Shown: positions 7,578 to 15,039, counted from the stretch's first letter. The stretch is DNA of 50,066 nt from Alphaproteobacteria bacterium (GCA_018826515.1 JAHKAM010000009.1:1-50066), one strand, 5' to 3'. Notes: generated from the sequence alone by a model not told the origin. Program-made: numbers and translations.

Positions 7578-8408
7578 TCAGTGTGCCAGGAGCAGGCAGA
7601 GAGTGCTTTCGGCAAGAAGTGTGCGGGTGACGCCGCCGAGCGCCCACTCGCGCAACCGTGCATGCCCGTAGGCTCCAGACACGATCAGGCCTGCGCTTCG
7701 GGCGAGGGCCTCTTCGAGTATCTGGCGGCCCACCGACGCTTCGCCTTCATGTGCAATCACCGACTCTGCGGTGATCCCGTGCCGCGCAAGGAACTGGACG
7801 ACATCCGCCAGCTCACCGTCGGCGGTCCCGATGTCGTCCCTCGGGCGGACTGCATAGAGGGTGACTCCCCGAGCCCGTTGCAGCAGCGGAATCGCCGCCG
7901 TGAGTGCGAGGCGGGACTCCCGCGAGTCTTTCCAGGCCACCAGGGCATGTTCGCCGACGGGATTGCGCACGCGGGTCGGCGGGGTCACCAGCACCGGCCG
8001 TCCGCACTCCATAAGAACGTCCGAGACATCCGGCGCGTTGTAGGGCGCGCGCGGGTTGCGGGCGCCGAGGATAACCAGATCAGCCGCCCGCGCCGCCCGT
8101 GAACAGACCTCGCCAGGAAATCCGATCTGGCCGCGCCAATCGGCGTCGACATCCCTCGCGCGGATAATTTCTGCGAACCGCGCTCCGGCGCGCTTCACCT
8201 CGGCCTCCGCCATGTCGCGATAGAGCGCCAGCAGTTCGCCGACCATGGCCCCGCCGCCCAGCGGATCATACAGGGGGGGTGCGATAGAGGTCGTGCAAAG
8301 GCCCGTCAGATGAGCGTTGAATGCATTGCCGAGATCGCAAGCCAATTCGAGACGGCTGTCGCTCTCAGTGCCGTCGTCGACGGCGACAAGAAGGCTGGGG
8401 TAGGTCAT
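7578..8408 (-). CDS. Universal stress protein, two-domain UspA type
   Basis: 276 aa, two tandem Usp domains (about 1-140 and 150-276). The first opens with SLLVAVDDGTESD and ends in DLVILGARN. The second has ALVAWKDSRESRLAL and the ATP-type loop SGAYGHARLREWALGGVTRTLL (GxxG-9x-G-T), which suggests nucleotide binding by the second half. First gene of a three-gene operon. The FNR box at 8459-8472 is centred 57 bp upstream of the start. A GC-rich hairpin (GGGCGC-N8-GCGCCC at 8425-8444) lies in the leader. The family supports survival under anoxia and starvation. Confidence 0.9.
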   Translation of the reverse strand: MTYPSLLVAVDDGTESDSRLELACDLGNAFNAHLTGLCTTSIAPPLYDPLGGGAMVGELLALYRDMAEAEVKRAGARFAEIIRARDVDADWRGQIGFPGEVCSRAARAADLVILGARNPRAPYNAPDVSDVLMECGRPVLVTPPTRVRNPVGEHALVAWKDSRESRLALTAAIPLLQRARGVTLYAVRPRDDIGTADGELADVVQFLARHGITAESVIAHEGEASVGRQILEEALARSAGLIVSGAYGHARLREWALGGVTRTLLAESTLCLLLAH

Positions 8409-8458
8409 TGCGTTCTCCGTCCTTGGGCGCAGAGAGCCGCGCCCGGCCGTCGCGCGCC

Positions 8459-8472
8459 TTGATCAGGATCAA
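8459..8472. promoter_or_regulatory. Perfect FNR/FixK-type box between the USP operon and the cytochrome c gene
   Basis: TTGAT-CAGG-ATCAA, exact consensus. The centre is 57 bp from the USP start (minus strand) and 56 bp from the cytochrome c start (plus strand), so one box could serve both directions as a class II site. The FixK-like regulator encoded at 12319-12966 has the matching recognition-helix residues (E..SR). Confidence 0.8.
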
Positions 8473-8478
8473 CGCCCT

Positions 8479-8507
8479 GCTGTTCACCAACACCCAATGT
8501 GAACAGC
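8479..8507. repeat. Perfect 9-bp inverted repeat next to the FNR box
   Basis: GCTGTTCAC (8479-8487), an 11-nt spacer, then GTGAACAGC (8499-8507). It begins 6 bp after the FNR box and ends 14 bp before the cytochrome c ATG, so it covers the expected -10/start region. It could be a second operator or a leader hairpin that limits access to the ribosome site (GGAG at about 8510). Confidence 0.55.
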
Positions 8508-8521
8508 CTTGGAGACGCACG

Positions 8522-8884
8522 ATGTTCATAGCTCGCTTCGCTTCCGCCCTCGCACTGAGCTGCGCCGCTTGCGCAAGCCCGGAGCCGCCGTCCCGCTCGG
8601 TTCTGCCGAGGCCCGACATCTCAGAACAGGCAACCCTGCGTGGCCAGCAACTCGCGACCCAGGCCTGCGCGGGCTGCCATGCGGTGGGCGTGGTCGGCGC
8701 CAGTCCCATGGAGGAGGCCACGCCGTTTCGGACGATTGTCGAACGCTATCCGCTCGACCGGCTGGAAGAAGCCTTTGCCGAAGGCCTGGTCACCAGCCAT
8801 CCCGCGATGCCCGCATATGTCTTTCGAGCCAGCGAAATCGACGACCTGATCGCCTACCTGGAAACCGTGAAGTCCGAGCGGTGA
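8522..8884 (+). CDS. Small c-type cytochrome, probable lipoprotein
   Basis: 120 aa from ATG 8522, preceded by TTGGAGACGCACG. The N-terminus is a signal sequence with a cysteine cluster (ALSCAACAS, residues 11-19) that could be a lipobox. One haem site, CAGCH (residues 49-53), and SHPAMPAYVF near residue 93 supplies the probable axial Met. It is a periplasmic or membrane-anchored class I cytochrome, a likely electron carrier to a terminal oxidase or reductase not in this window. It is divergent from the USP operon and shares its FNR box. A larger in-frame ORF starting at 8321 is discarded because it would cover the FNR box. Confidence 0.85.
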   Translation: MFIARFASALALSCAACASPEPPSRSVLPRPDISEQATLRGQQLATQACAGCHAVGVVGASPMEEATPFRTIVERYPLDRLEEAFAEGLVTSHPAMPAYVFRASEIDDLIAYLETVKSER

Positions 8885-8927
8885 CCGTCCCGTATACCGT
8901 AAGGCGCCTCGCGCTCGCTCTGACGGC

Positions 8928-8941
8928 TTGACGCTGATCAA
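8928..8941 (+). promoter_or_regulatory. FNR/FixK-type box upstream of the second USP gene
   Basis: TTGAC-GCTG-ATCAA matches nine of ten consensus positions. Its centre is 57 bp before the ATG at 8992, the same spacing as the box at 8459-8472. Confidence 0.7.
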
Positions 8942-8964
8942 ATGCAGGCGCCGGCTGTTGGCCC

Positions 8965-8990
8965 ATGGTTCTTCGCAGGGAGAGAACCAT
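8965..8990 (+). repeat. Inverted repeat enclosing the ribosome-binding site of the second USP gene
   Basis: ATGGTTCT (8965-8972), a 10-nt loop, then AGAACCAT (8983-8990), directly in front of the ATG at 8992. The loop holds the AGGGAG ribosome site. In RNA this would fold as a leader hairpin with the ribosome site in the loop, which may tune translation. Confidence 0.45.
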
Positions 8991-8991
8991 C

Positions 8992-9852
8992 ATGAGCCTG
9001 AAGCGAATCCTTGCCCTGGCCTTCGGCGGCGCGGGCGACCCGTCTGCACTGGCATTCGCAGCATGGCTGGCGGGTCAACATGACGCTGTGGCGGAAGTCA
9101 TCCCGGTCTATCCTGATTCAGCCGTTGATATGGTTACGCTTGGCCTTGTCCTCGGCTCCACGCTTTCCCGGGACGCCTTCGAGGAGCTGGCGGAAGCGGA
9201 GCGGACGATACAGGGCCGCATCGAAGTCGCGGCGAGCCAATCGGCCCATGCGGTAGATGTGATCTATGGGGCCGGAGAAGGCGCGCCCCGGATGTCCGTT
9301 CTCACACGGGGGCTGCGGCCAGCGCACGCCCTGTCCCGAAACACGGCCCTGGCCGACCTCGTCGTGATTGCCCATGAGGGCCTCAAGGAAGGACTCCTGG
9401 AAGACCTCCTGACCCAGGCGCTACTCGGGGATCGCGCTCCGGTGCTGATCGCCCGCGGAGATGCCGACGGTCTGTCCGGGCCGGCGGCGATCGCCTGGGA
9501 TGGAAGTCCGCAAGCGGGGCGAGCGGTTCGGGCCGCGCTGCCGTTGCTGGCGATGGCCAGCACCATCCACGTGCTCCAGTGCGTGAGCAGCCTCGACCGG
9601 GAGGCTGCGGACCCCGACATCGATCTGCTCAATGACTATCTCAGGCTTCATGGCGCGGGCGCGGGCGTAGCGACGATGCTTGAGGGCGAGGATACTGGTG
9701 CGGTGCTGCTCGCGGCGGCCAGGGAGAAGCAGGCGGGGCTGCTCGTAGCCGGGGCCTGGGGCCACTCGCGGCTTCGGGAGTCCATATTCGGCGGCGCGAC
9801 GCGGAGTTTCCTGCGCCAGGACGACGGTCCCAGTCTTCTGCTGGCGCATTGA
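8992..9852 (+). CDS. Universal stress protein, two-domain UspA type (second copy)
   Basis: 286 aa from ATG 8992 with AGGGAGAG upstream; the longer ORF from 8965 has no ribosome site. Two Usp domains (about 1-155 and 160-286). The second ends in AGAWGHSRLRESIFGGATRSFL, the GxxG-9x-G-T loop, and both USPs in the window finish in LLLAH. Its first half is degenerate. FNR-type box 57 bp upstream. The beta-CASP gene follows after 72 bp and may be co-transcribed. It is a paralogue of the USP at 7578-8408. Confidence 0.88.
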   Translation: MSLKRILALAFGGAGDPSALAFAAWLAGQHDAVAEVIPVYPDSAVDMVTLGLVLGSTLSRDAFEELAEAERTIQGRIEVAASQSAHAVDVIYGAGEGAPRMSVLTRGLRPAHALSRNTALADLVVIAHEGLKEGLLEDLLTQALLGDRAPVLIARGDADGLSGPAAIAWDGSPQAGRAVRAALPLLAMASTIHVLQCVSSLDREAADPDIDLLNDYLRLHGAGAGVATMLEGEDTGAVLLAAAREKQAGLLVAGAWGHSRLRESIFGGATRSFLRQDDGPSLLLAH

Positions 9853-9924
9853 CGTGATCATTGGCCACTGCGTCGGCGCCCGCGCGCTATGGCGGTCCGT
9901 TTCGCTTTGTCAGGATACCCGACG

Positions 9925-11505
9925 ATGAATGCAAAACTTACCTTCCATGGAGCCGCCGAGTGCGTGACGGGCTCCTGCATGCTGCTGGAGGCGGGCGGCA
10001 ACCGCATTCTGATCGACTGCGGCATGTTTCAGGGCCCCAAGACCCTCAAGGGACTCAACTACGAACCTTTTCCGTTTTCGCCTGCTTCGTTGGACGCGGT
10101 GCTGCTGACCCATGCCCATATCGACCACTCGGGACTGCTCCCCAAGCTGGTCAGGGCCGGCTATCGGGGGCCAATCTTCACCACGCGCGGCGCCCGGGAC
10201 CTGTGTGAGGTCATGCTGGCGGATTCGGCCAGTATTCAGGAAAGTGAGGTGCGGCACCTCAACCGTCGCAACGCCCAGCGTGGTCTGGGGCCGGTCGAGC
10301 CGATTTATACGTCCCGGGACGTCGATCACACCATGCGGCTCTTCGAACGGGTCAAGTTCGGCGTGCCGACCCGGATCATCGGGTGCATGCAGGCGACATG
10401 GTGGCCGGCGGGTCACCTGCTGGGCGCCGCCTCGATCCAGGTGCAGGTCGAAGACGGGGGCGAAGGCCTGAACCTGTTGTTCTCCGGAGACATCGGGTCG
10501 GGACGACAGCCTTTCCTGCCGCATCCTGACGGCCCTGTCGGCGTCGACCATGTGATTCTGGAGAGCACCTACGGGGATCGCGAGCGCATCGATCTGGAGT
10601 TGTCCGCCCGACGGCGCGCGCTCGCGGAAGAACTCCGGCAGGCGCGCGCGGCGGGGGGGCCGCTGCTGCTTCCGACCTTCGCCGTCGGGCGCGCCCAGGA
10701 ACTGATCCTCGACCTGCTGGCGGTGATGGAGGCTGAGCCGCAGTTGGCCACGGACATCTTCCTCGACTCACCGCTCGCCATTGAGGCGACGGACGTCTAC
10801 CTGCGGCGCGGCTGGAACCCGGACACCAACGAGAATCCGTTTGAGCCGCTTCGGCAAGCCACGCGCCTGCACCACCTGAGGCGTCCGCAGGAAAGCGATC
10901 GGCTCGAGCGGCTGACCGGATGGCACATCATCCTTGCAGGTAGCGGCATGTGCGACGCCGGACGCATCCGCCGCCACCTCAAACGCCTGCTATGGCGCAA
11001 GGAGGTGACGGTTCTGATGACCGGCTTCATGGCCGCCGGCACCCTGGGAAGAATGCTGGTCGAGGGCCGCTCTGCCGTTCGCATCCAGGGTGAGGAGCTG
11101 CGAGTCGGGGCACGAATCCGCAATCTCGATTGCTACTCCGGCCATGGCGATGCGACCGATCTGGTCGCTTGGCTCAAGGCGAGAAGTCCCGTCGGAGGGA
11201 CTGTGTTGCTCAATCACGGAGAACCGGCCGCACTAGCCAGTCTTTCGGCCCGGTTGAATGGCGACGGCTACAGGCCGGTTACCGCGCTGCTGGACCAGAC
11301 CTACGTCCTGAGCAGAACGTCTGCGGAGCCCTCGCCCTCGATGGTCGCACGGGTCGCGCGCGGGCAGGCCACGCGACCGGACTGGCACAACGATCGTGCC
11401 GCCTTCCTCGTGTCACTGAATGAGAGGCTCCAGGCGCTCCCGACCGATGCGGAACGAGCCCGGCTTGTTGAAAGACTGAGCGGACTGCTGGAGGCAGAAC
11501 GATGA
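9925..11505 (+). CDS. Metallo-beta-lactamase/beta-CASP protein (CPSF73/YSH1-like RNase family)
   Basis: 526 aa from ATG 9925 (AGGA 10 bp upstream). The MBL metal motif THAHIDHSG places His63, His65, Asp67 and His68. PAGHLLGAAS and FSGDIG supply further ligands. The middle holds the beta-CASP insert (ILESTYGDRE, PTFAVGRAQELI, FLDSPLAIEAT, LAGSGMCDAGRI, MTGFMAAGTLGR), and LDCYSGHGDATDL plus LLNHGEP close the site. Family members are RNA nucleases; its substrate here is unknown. Such genes often sit in stress clusters with USPs, and this one follows the second USP. Its stop overlaps the ATG of a 49-aa ORF. Confidence 0.88.
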   Translation: MNAKLTFHGAAECVTGSCMLLEAGGNRILIDCGMFQGPKTLKGLNYEPFPFSPASLDAVLLTHAHIDHSGLLPKLVRAGYRGPIFTTRGARDLCEVMLADSASIQESEVRHLNRRNAQRGLGPVEPIYTSRDVDHTMRLFERVKFGVPTRIIGCMQATWWPAGHLLGAASIQVQVEDGGEGLNLLFSGDIGSGRQPFLPHPDGPVGVDHVILESTYGDRERIDLELSARRRALAEELRQARAAGGPLLLPTFAVGRAQELILDLLAVMEAEPQLATDIFLDSPLAIEATDVYLRRGWNPDTNENPFEPLRQATRLHHLRRPQESDRLERLTGWHIILAGSGMCDAGRIRRHLKRLLWRKEVTVLMTGFMAAGTLGRMLVEGRSAVRIQGEELRVGARIRNLDCYSGHGDATDLVAWLKARSPVGGTVLLNHGEPAALASLSARLNGDGYRPVTALLDQTYVLSRTSAEPSPSMVARVARGQATRPDWHNDRAAFLVSLNERLQALPTDAERARLVERLSGLLEAER

Positions 11506-11651
11506 AGAACTCGCCGGAGCGTCTACGGGCAGGCGGTGCGGGGCGTCCGCTTCCCGATGGAGTTCGCCGAGGCGGACGACACGCTTCGCGCCTGGAGCAT
11601 CGCATCCACTTCGGCAGCGCGACGATCGCTGCCGGCGGTCCTGAAGACTGA
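11502..11651 (+). CDS. Possible 49-aa ORF or gene remnant overlapping the beta-CASP gene
   Basis: An ATG at 11502 overlaps the TGA of the beta-CASP gene (ATGA) and reads 49 codons to TGA at 11649. The beta-CASP gene ends in GGAGGCAGAACG, a usable ribosome site. The product starts MKNSPERLRAGGAGRP and ends IHFGSATIAAGGPED, without a clear domain. In related stress clusters I recall a thymidine-phosphorylase-like gene at this place whose product starts with a similar RLRAR segment. This could be its decayed start, but the match is too short to rely on. Confidence 0.3.
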   Translation: MKNSPERLRAGGAGRPLPDGVRRGGRHASRLEHRIHFGSATIAAGGPED

Positions 11652-11691
11652 ACTTACCGGGACGACCTTGTCGGACGGACGTCTTACGACG

Positions 11692-12252
11692 TCAGTCTTC
11701 CGGTCGGATGATACGATTTTCGAGCGATTCCTTGACCGCTCGCGCGTCGAATCCGCGAGCATCATCGACCGGCCGGGGACCCCGGCGCATGACCACTTCG
11801 GCGACGGCCTCGTAGGCGGTAACCCGCTGGACATCGAAGACAGGCGTACGGCCGTGGCGATCCCAGGTCTGCCAGCCGACGTGGACGCCATAGGCATAGC
11901 GCCAGTGCGGCTCCCAGCCGGGGCCCCAGGCTCCGATCGGCTCGCGCACCACAAGGGTGACATGTTCCTCGGTGTCGCGTTCGACCGCCAGGAACCAGTC
12001 ATAGCCGTTCTGCAGTGTCAGCTCGGCGGCACGGAAGAGCAGATAGGTTTCGACTGTCTCGCGTGAGGTCAGGCTGTTGCCCGCGAAGGCCACGCGCCAG
12101 CGCTCCGGCTCCACCTGAAGTTCCCGATAGCCGTCTGCGTGGGCGGGGTCGGTCAGTGATGCTGCGTGGTAGGGAGTGGCGCCGGCGCAGGCAGACAAGA
12201 CAAGGGCGCCGCCCATGACGGCCGCAAGGATATGGGTCTGTGAGGGTGACAT
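11692..12252 (-). CDS. Lipoprotein of the CC0125/CC1285 type (function unknown)
   Basis: 186 aa with signal peptide and lipobox (LVLSACAG, Cys about residue 22). It contains WRVAFAGNSLTSRETVETYLLFRAAELTLQNGYDWF in consecutive pieces, followed by a region rich in Trp and Tyr (GWEPHWRYAYGVHVGWQTWD). From memory this matches the Caulobacter CC0125/CC1285 lipoprotein family, of unknown function. GGAGGAAAA lies upstream of the start. It begins 66 bp after the end of the FixK-like gene on the same strand and may be co-transcribed. Plus-strand ORFs over this interval are shadows. Confidence 0.8.
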   Translation of the reverse strand: MSPSQTHILAAVMGGALVLSACAGATPYHAASLTDPAHADGYRELQVEPERWRVAFAGNSLTSRETVETYLLFRAAELTLQNGYDWFLAVERDTEEHVTLVVREPIGAWGPGWEPHWRYAYGVHVGWQTWDRHGRTPVFDVQRVTAYEAVAEVVMRRGPRPVDDARGFDARAVKESLENRIIRPED

Positions 12253-12318
12253 TCGAGTTTTCCTCCGGCGCCATCATTGTGGACGGGTCAGGACACGTTG
12301 CAGATGGGGATCAGGGCG

Positions 12319-12966
12319 TCAGGCGGCGGCGAGCCTCTTCAAGCCTCCGAGATGCCGTATGCGGAAATGTCGGGAGCCGGCGAACTCGACCAGGCCGTCT
12401 GCTTGCAGGCGACCGAGCATCCTCGAGACGGTCTCGATTGTCAGGCCCAGATAGTCGGCCATATCCTGGCGGCTCATCGGCAGGGTCACGAGGTCCTCCC
12501 GGAACCGATCCGCCATATCGAGAAGGAAACGGGCCACCCGTTCGCAGGCAGTGGCGCGGCCCAGTAGAAGCATGTGAATCTGCGCCCGAGCCAGTTCGGT
12601 GGTCGTCGCGGCCCAGACCAGTTGCTGGACCTTCCCCGGTGCGAAGGCGGCTGATCCTGACCGCTTCACCACCAACACTTCGCAGGTTGTCAGGGCTTCT
12701 GCGGAAAACCTGTGCCCAGACCCGGGCTCCACGCCAAAAACATCGCCCTCGTAATAGAAGTCTCCGATCTGTCGGCGCCCGTCCGGCAGCAGATGACTCG
12801 TCCTGATCGACCCCTTCACCAGTTGGTAGATCAGGTCGGTCGACTCGTCCTGACCATAAATCTCTTCGCCGGGTGCGAAAGTCATGCTGCGCGACCCATC
12901 CCAGATCTCGTTCGGGCCGGTCAGGACCGAAGCGGAAGCAAGGCTGAGTGGCTCAATCGACATCAT
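12319..12966 (-). CDS. Crp/FNR-family transcriptional regulator, FixK-like
   Basis: 215 aa from ATG 12966, with GGGAGGAA close upstream; the ORF could extend to 13107 but without a ribosome site. N-terminal cyclic-nucleotide-binding-type beta-roll (FAPGEEIYGQDESTDLIYQLVKG), a long dimer helix, then an HTH: LPMSRQDMADYLGLTIETVSRMLGRL. The recognition helix has E-x-x-S-R, the residues that in FNR/FixK read TTGAT half sites. It lacks the N-terminal cysteine cluster of FNR (only one Cys in that half), so it should not sense oxygen through an Fe-S cluster. It is the natural regulator for the boxes at 1774, 8459, 8928 and perhaps 13085. Confidence 0.88.
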   Translation of the reverse strand: MMSIEPLSLASASVLTGPNEIWDGSRSMTFAPGEEIYGQDESTDLIYQLVKGSIRTSHLLPDGRRQIGDFYYEGDVFGVEPGSGHRFSAEALTTCEVLVVKRSGSAAFAPGKVQQLVWAATTTELARAQIHMLLLGRATACERVARFLLDMADRFREDLVTLPMSRQDMADYLGLTIETVSRMLGRLQADGLVEFAGSRHFRIRHLGGLKRLAAA

Positions 12967-13084
12967 GTCAATTCCTCCCTGGCGGATCACAGGGATATGC
13001 TGGGGCGACCACGCGCGACATTCGGGAGCTCTCCCTAAGGGGATTACCGGAAGCGGCGGCGCCGATCCCCCGGGGCCTGCGGGT

Positions 13085-13098
13085 TTGCGATGGATCAA
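13085..13098 (+). promoter_or_regulatory. Weak FNR/FixK-like box upstream of the host-attachment gene
   Basis: TTGCG-ATGG-ATCAA: one perfect half site and one with two mismatches. Its centre is about 79 bp before the ATG at 13171. Reported because of its position in the divergent region between the regulator and the next gene; it could be chance. Confidence 0.35.
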
Positions 13099-13170
13099 GG
13101 CGATCATCCGGGCTGCTCCTCATTATCCGGTCCCGACCGCGAGCTGCCGGTCTGCGAGGGGGGACGCGCC

Positions 13171-13629
13171 ATGAAGATTTACGGGAACTGCCTGGTCCTG
13201 GTCGCGGACGGGGAGAGGGCCCGTTTGTTCGAGGAACGGCGGAGGGCTGGCCCCCTGGCGGAGGTATCAAGCCAGCTTGGCGATCTATCACCTTCGGGGC
13301 CGATGTCATCCCGTCACTCAGGACGCGTCTTTGACCGGTTCGGGCATGGCTCACATACGACCGGCGGACCGGGACCGCGGGAAAAGCGCGAGAGAGCCTT
13401 CATCAAGCGACTGGCGGAGCGGATTGACGCCATCGCCGCCAGTGGCGACTTCGACGAACTGGTTGTGATGGCTCCTCCACATGCGCTCGGGCAGTTGAGG
13501 CAGGCCTTCAAAGCCGGGACGGCGCGTCGGCTGACAGCGGCCGAGCCCCACAACCGGCTTGATTGCCTTCCCGAAGAGATTGCGGCGGTGCTGCGCGATC
13601 TCAGGCTTCGCTCGGACGCGACCGACTGA
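13171..13629 (+). CDS. Host-attachment protein family (baeRF-like, eRF1-related fold)
   Basis: 152 aa from ATG 13171, preceded by GAGGGGGGA. The start MKIYGNCLVLVADGERARLFEERRR matches the opening strand of the family (W/C-hLVhAD...ARlh). The central block has DRFGHGSH and a basic stretch REKRERAFIKRLAERI. FDELVVMAPPHALGQLRQAF (about residues 92-111) is the family's second signature. The name comes from an Agrobacterium protein; later work groups these proteins with bacterial relatives of release factor eRF1, suggesting a ribosome-linked stress role. Divergent from the FixK-like gene. Confidence 0.8.
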   Translation: MKIYGNCLVLVADGERARLFEERRRAGPLAEVSSQLGDLSPSGPMSSRHSGRVFDRFGHGSHTTGGPGPREKRERAFIKRLAERIDAIAASGDFDELVVMAPPHALGQLRQAFKAGTARRLTAAEPHNRLDCLPEEIAAVLRDLRLRSDATD

Positions 13630-13724
13630 GCTGTTCGAAGCGCCGGGTCGCGGGGCCCCATCCCTGTCACAGGGTCGATTCACCAGCCTGCCATGCGTCA
13701 CTGAACAGATCGAAGGAACCATTC

Positions 13725-14348
13725 ATGCCCCGACGCATCGAGCAACTCGCCGGGGAGATTGTCCGGCTGCAGGGCGAGCTCGATCGCGAGATCGAGAAGC
13801 GCCGGGCCGATCTTGGCTGGAGCTTGAACGAAGGGCTGATCGAATTTGAGCACGGGCTCACGCAGCACCATCGCCAACTGCGCCTCGGCGTCAGCGCCTT
13901 CATGGCTCGCTCTGCCCTCGCCACCGTCATTACGGCGCCGTTGATCTATTCCCTGGTCATTCCGCTTGTTCTGATCGACGCATGGGCGTCGCTCTATCAG
14001 GCGATATGCTTTCGCGCCTATCGAATTCCCCGTGTGCGCCGGTCTCGCTACATCGTCGTTGATCGCAACAGGTTGAGTTACCTGAATGCGGTGGAGGCGT
14101 TGAACTGTCTTTACTGCGAGTACGCCAACGGGGTTATCGCTTACGTCCGGGAAATCTCCAGCCGCACAGAGCAATACTGGTGCCCCATAAAGCACGCTCT
14201 CGCTATCACTGACCCGCATCTACGATACTATCAATTCCTCGAATACGGCGACGCGGAAGGTTACCGCGCCCGTCTCGACGAATTCCGTCAGCGCCTCAGG
14301 ACCGAGGCTCCAGGCGTTGACCCTCTCCGGGGCAGGGGAGGCGAGTGA
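13725..14348 (+). CDS. Conserved membrane protein with CxxC motif, function unknown
   Basis: 207 aa from ATG 13725 (AAGGA upstream); the longer ORF from 13563 overlaps the preceding gene. N-terminal coiled-coil-like region (residues 1-45), then a hydrophobic span (about 65-90, VITAPLIYSLVIPLVLIDAW). It continues with the conserved block RYIVVDRNRLSYLNAVEALNCLYCEYANG and YWCPIKHA, shown here as separate pieces. The cysteines in NCLYC and YWCPIKH could bind a metal or form disulfides. I recall close relatives in gamma- and alphaproteobacteria but no assigned function. Confidence 0.7.
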   Translation: MPRRIEQLAGEIVRLQGELDREIEKRRADLGWSLNEGLIEFEHGLTQHHRQLRLGVSAFMARSALATVITAPLIYSLVIPLVLIDAWASLYQAICFRAYRIPRVRRSRYIVVDRNRLSYLNAVEALNCLYCEYANGVIAYVREISSRTEQYWCPIKHALAITDPHLRYYQFLEYGDAEGYRARLDEFRQRLRTEAPGVDPLRGRGGE

Positions 14349-14603
14349 TGCGCCCGAGCTTGCAACCGCCTGGTCGCGGCGACGCGCAACGATGCGCGCC
14401 TCTGCCTGGACTGTCAGGGGGGACCTGTCGCTTCAGCGACCATCGAGAACGCCGTCGCTGACTGCCTTCTGAATCCGGCAATCTCCCGCCGGATCGACCA
14501 AGCGCCCGACGGGCCCCAAAGCCGCGATCTGATTGACCGGGTGGAGATCGCCCTGAGAAGGTCGTCGTCGTCCTTGATGCAGTGCGGCTCGACTCTGCGA
14601 CAT
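14349..14603. other. Gene-free stretch before copC
   Basis: No convincing gene. The frame that continues into copC stays open after the stop at 14346-14348 and encodes a CxxC-containing segment (RLCLDCQGG), but it has no usable start before about 14535. It may be a decayed gene or chance openness in GC-rich DNA. The copC promoter candidate follows at 14604-14629. Confidence 0.4.
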
Positions 14604-14629
14604 GAGGGAAGCGTCCGCGTGGCGCGTAG
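14604..14629 (+). promoter_or_regulatory. Candidate ECF sigma (CnrH-like) promoter of copCD
   Basis: GAGGGA (14604-14609), 15 nt, then CGTAG (14625-14629), preceded by CAT so that CATGAGGG matches the elements at the cnr locus. The same two blocks at the same spacing stand before cnrYXH, the DUF411 gene and copA. The predicted start of transcription is about 35 nt before the copC ATG. Confidence 0.55.
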
Positions 14630-14672
14630 AGAAGCACAGGACCGGAAGCGGCCGAACGTCTGGAGACTGAGT

Positions 14673-15035
14673 ATGCGTGAATTCAATCCCGCGCCCTTCA
14701 TCGCCGTCGCGGCGGCCGTGGCCTTCTCTGCCGGGCCGGCGGCGGCCCACGCGCGGCTGGTTGGCGCGACGCCGGCGCCCAACTCCACTGTGGCCGCGAC
14801 CCGAACGGTCAGTCTGACGTTCAGCGAGCGCACGGTTCCGGCCTTCTCGGGCTTGGACGTCGTCAATGCGGCGGGCGAACAGGTCGAGGTCCGCACGGCT
14901 GTCGCCGAGGATGGCAAGACCCTGACTGGAACCCTGACCCGCCCGCTGGCCGCCGGGGCCTACCGCGTGGATTGGCGGATCGCGTCCAGCGACGGCCACC
15001 GTATGACGGGTTCCTACACCTTCACGGTGCGCTGA
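14673..15035 (+). CDS. copC: CopC-type periplasmic copper-binding protein
   Basis: 120 aa from ATG 14673 (CTGGAG upstream). Signal peptide ends AGPAAA; the mature protein would start HARLVGATPAPNST, so His is residue 1 of the mature form, as in CopC where the N-terminal amine and His bind Cu(II). SSDGHRMTGSYTF near the C-terminus carries the second conserved His. It hands copper to the adjacent membrane protein CopD (gap 4 bp). A second, diverged CopC-like protein is encoded at 21537-21914. Confidence 0.9.
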   Translation: MREFNPAPFIAVAAAVAFSAGPAAAHARLVGATPAPNSTVAATRTVSLTFSERTVPAFSGLDVVNAAGEQVEVRTAVAEDGKTLTGTLTRPLAAGAYRVDWRIASSDGHRMTGSYTFTVR

Positions 15036-15039
15036 CGCT

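Noticed and set aside
9849..9862. Possible FNR box before the beta-CASP gene (TTGACGTGATCATT)
   Set aside because: The half sites are spaced by three instead of four bases and the second half is mismatched; it also overlaps the stop codon of the USP gene.
11536..12066. 176-codon plus-strand ORF over the CC0125-type lipoprotein
   Set aside because: The minus-strand frame has a signal peptide, lipobox and good ribosome site, so this is the shadow.
13662..13674. Short palindrome CCCTGT-C-ACAGGG before the CxxC membrane protein
   Set aside because: Short arms in GC-rich DNA and no second copy; could be chance.
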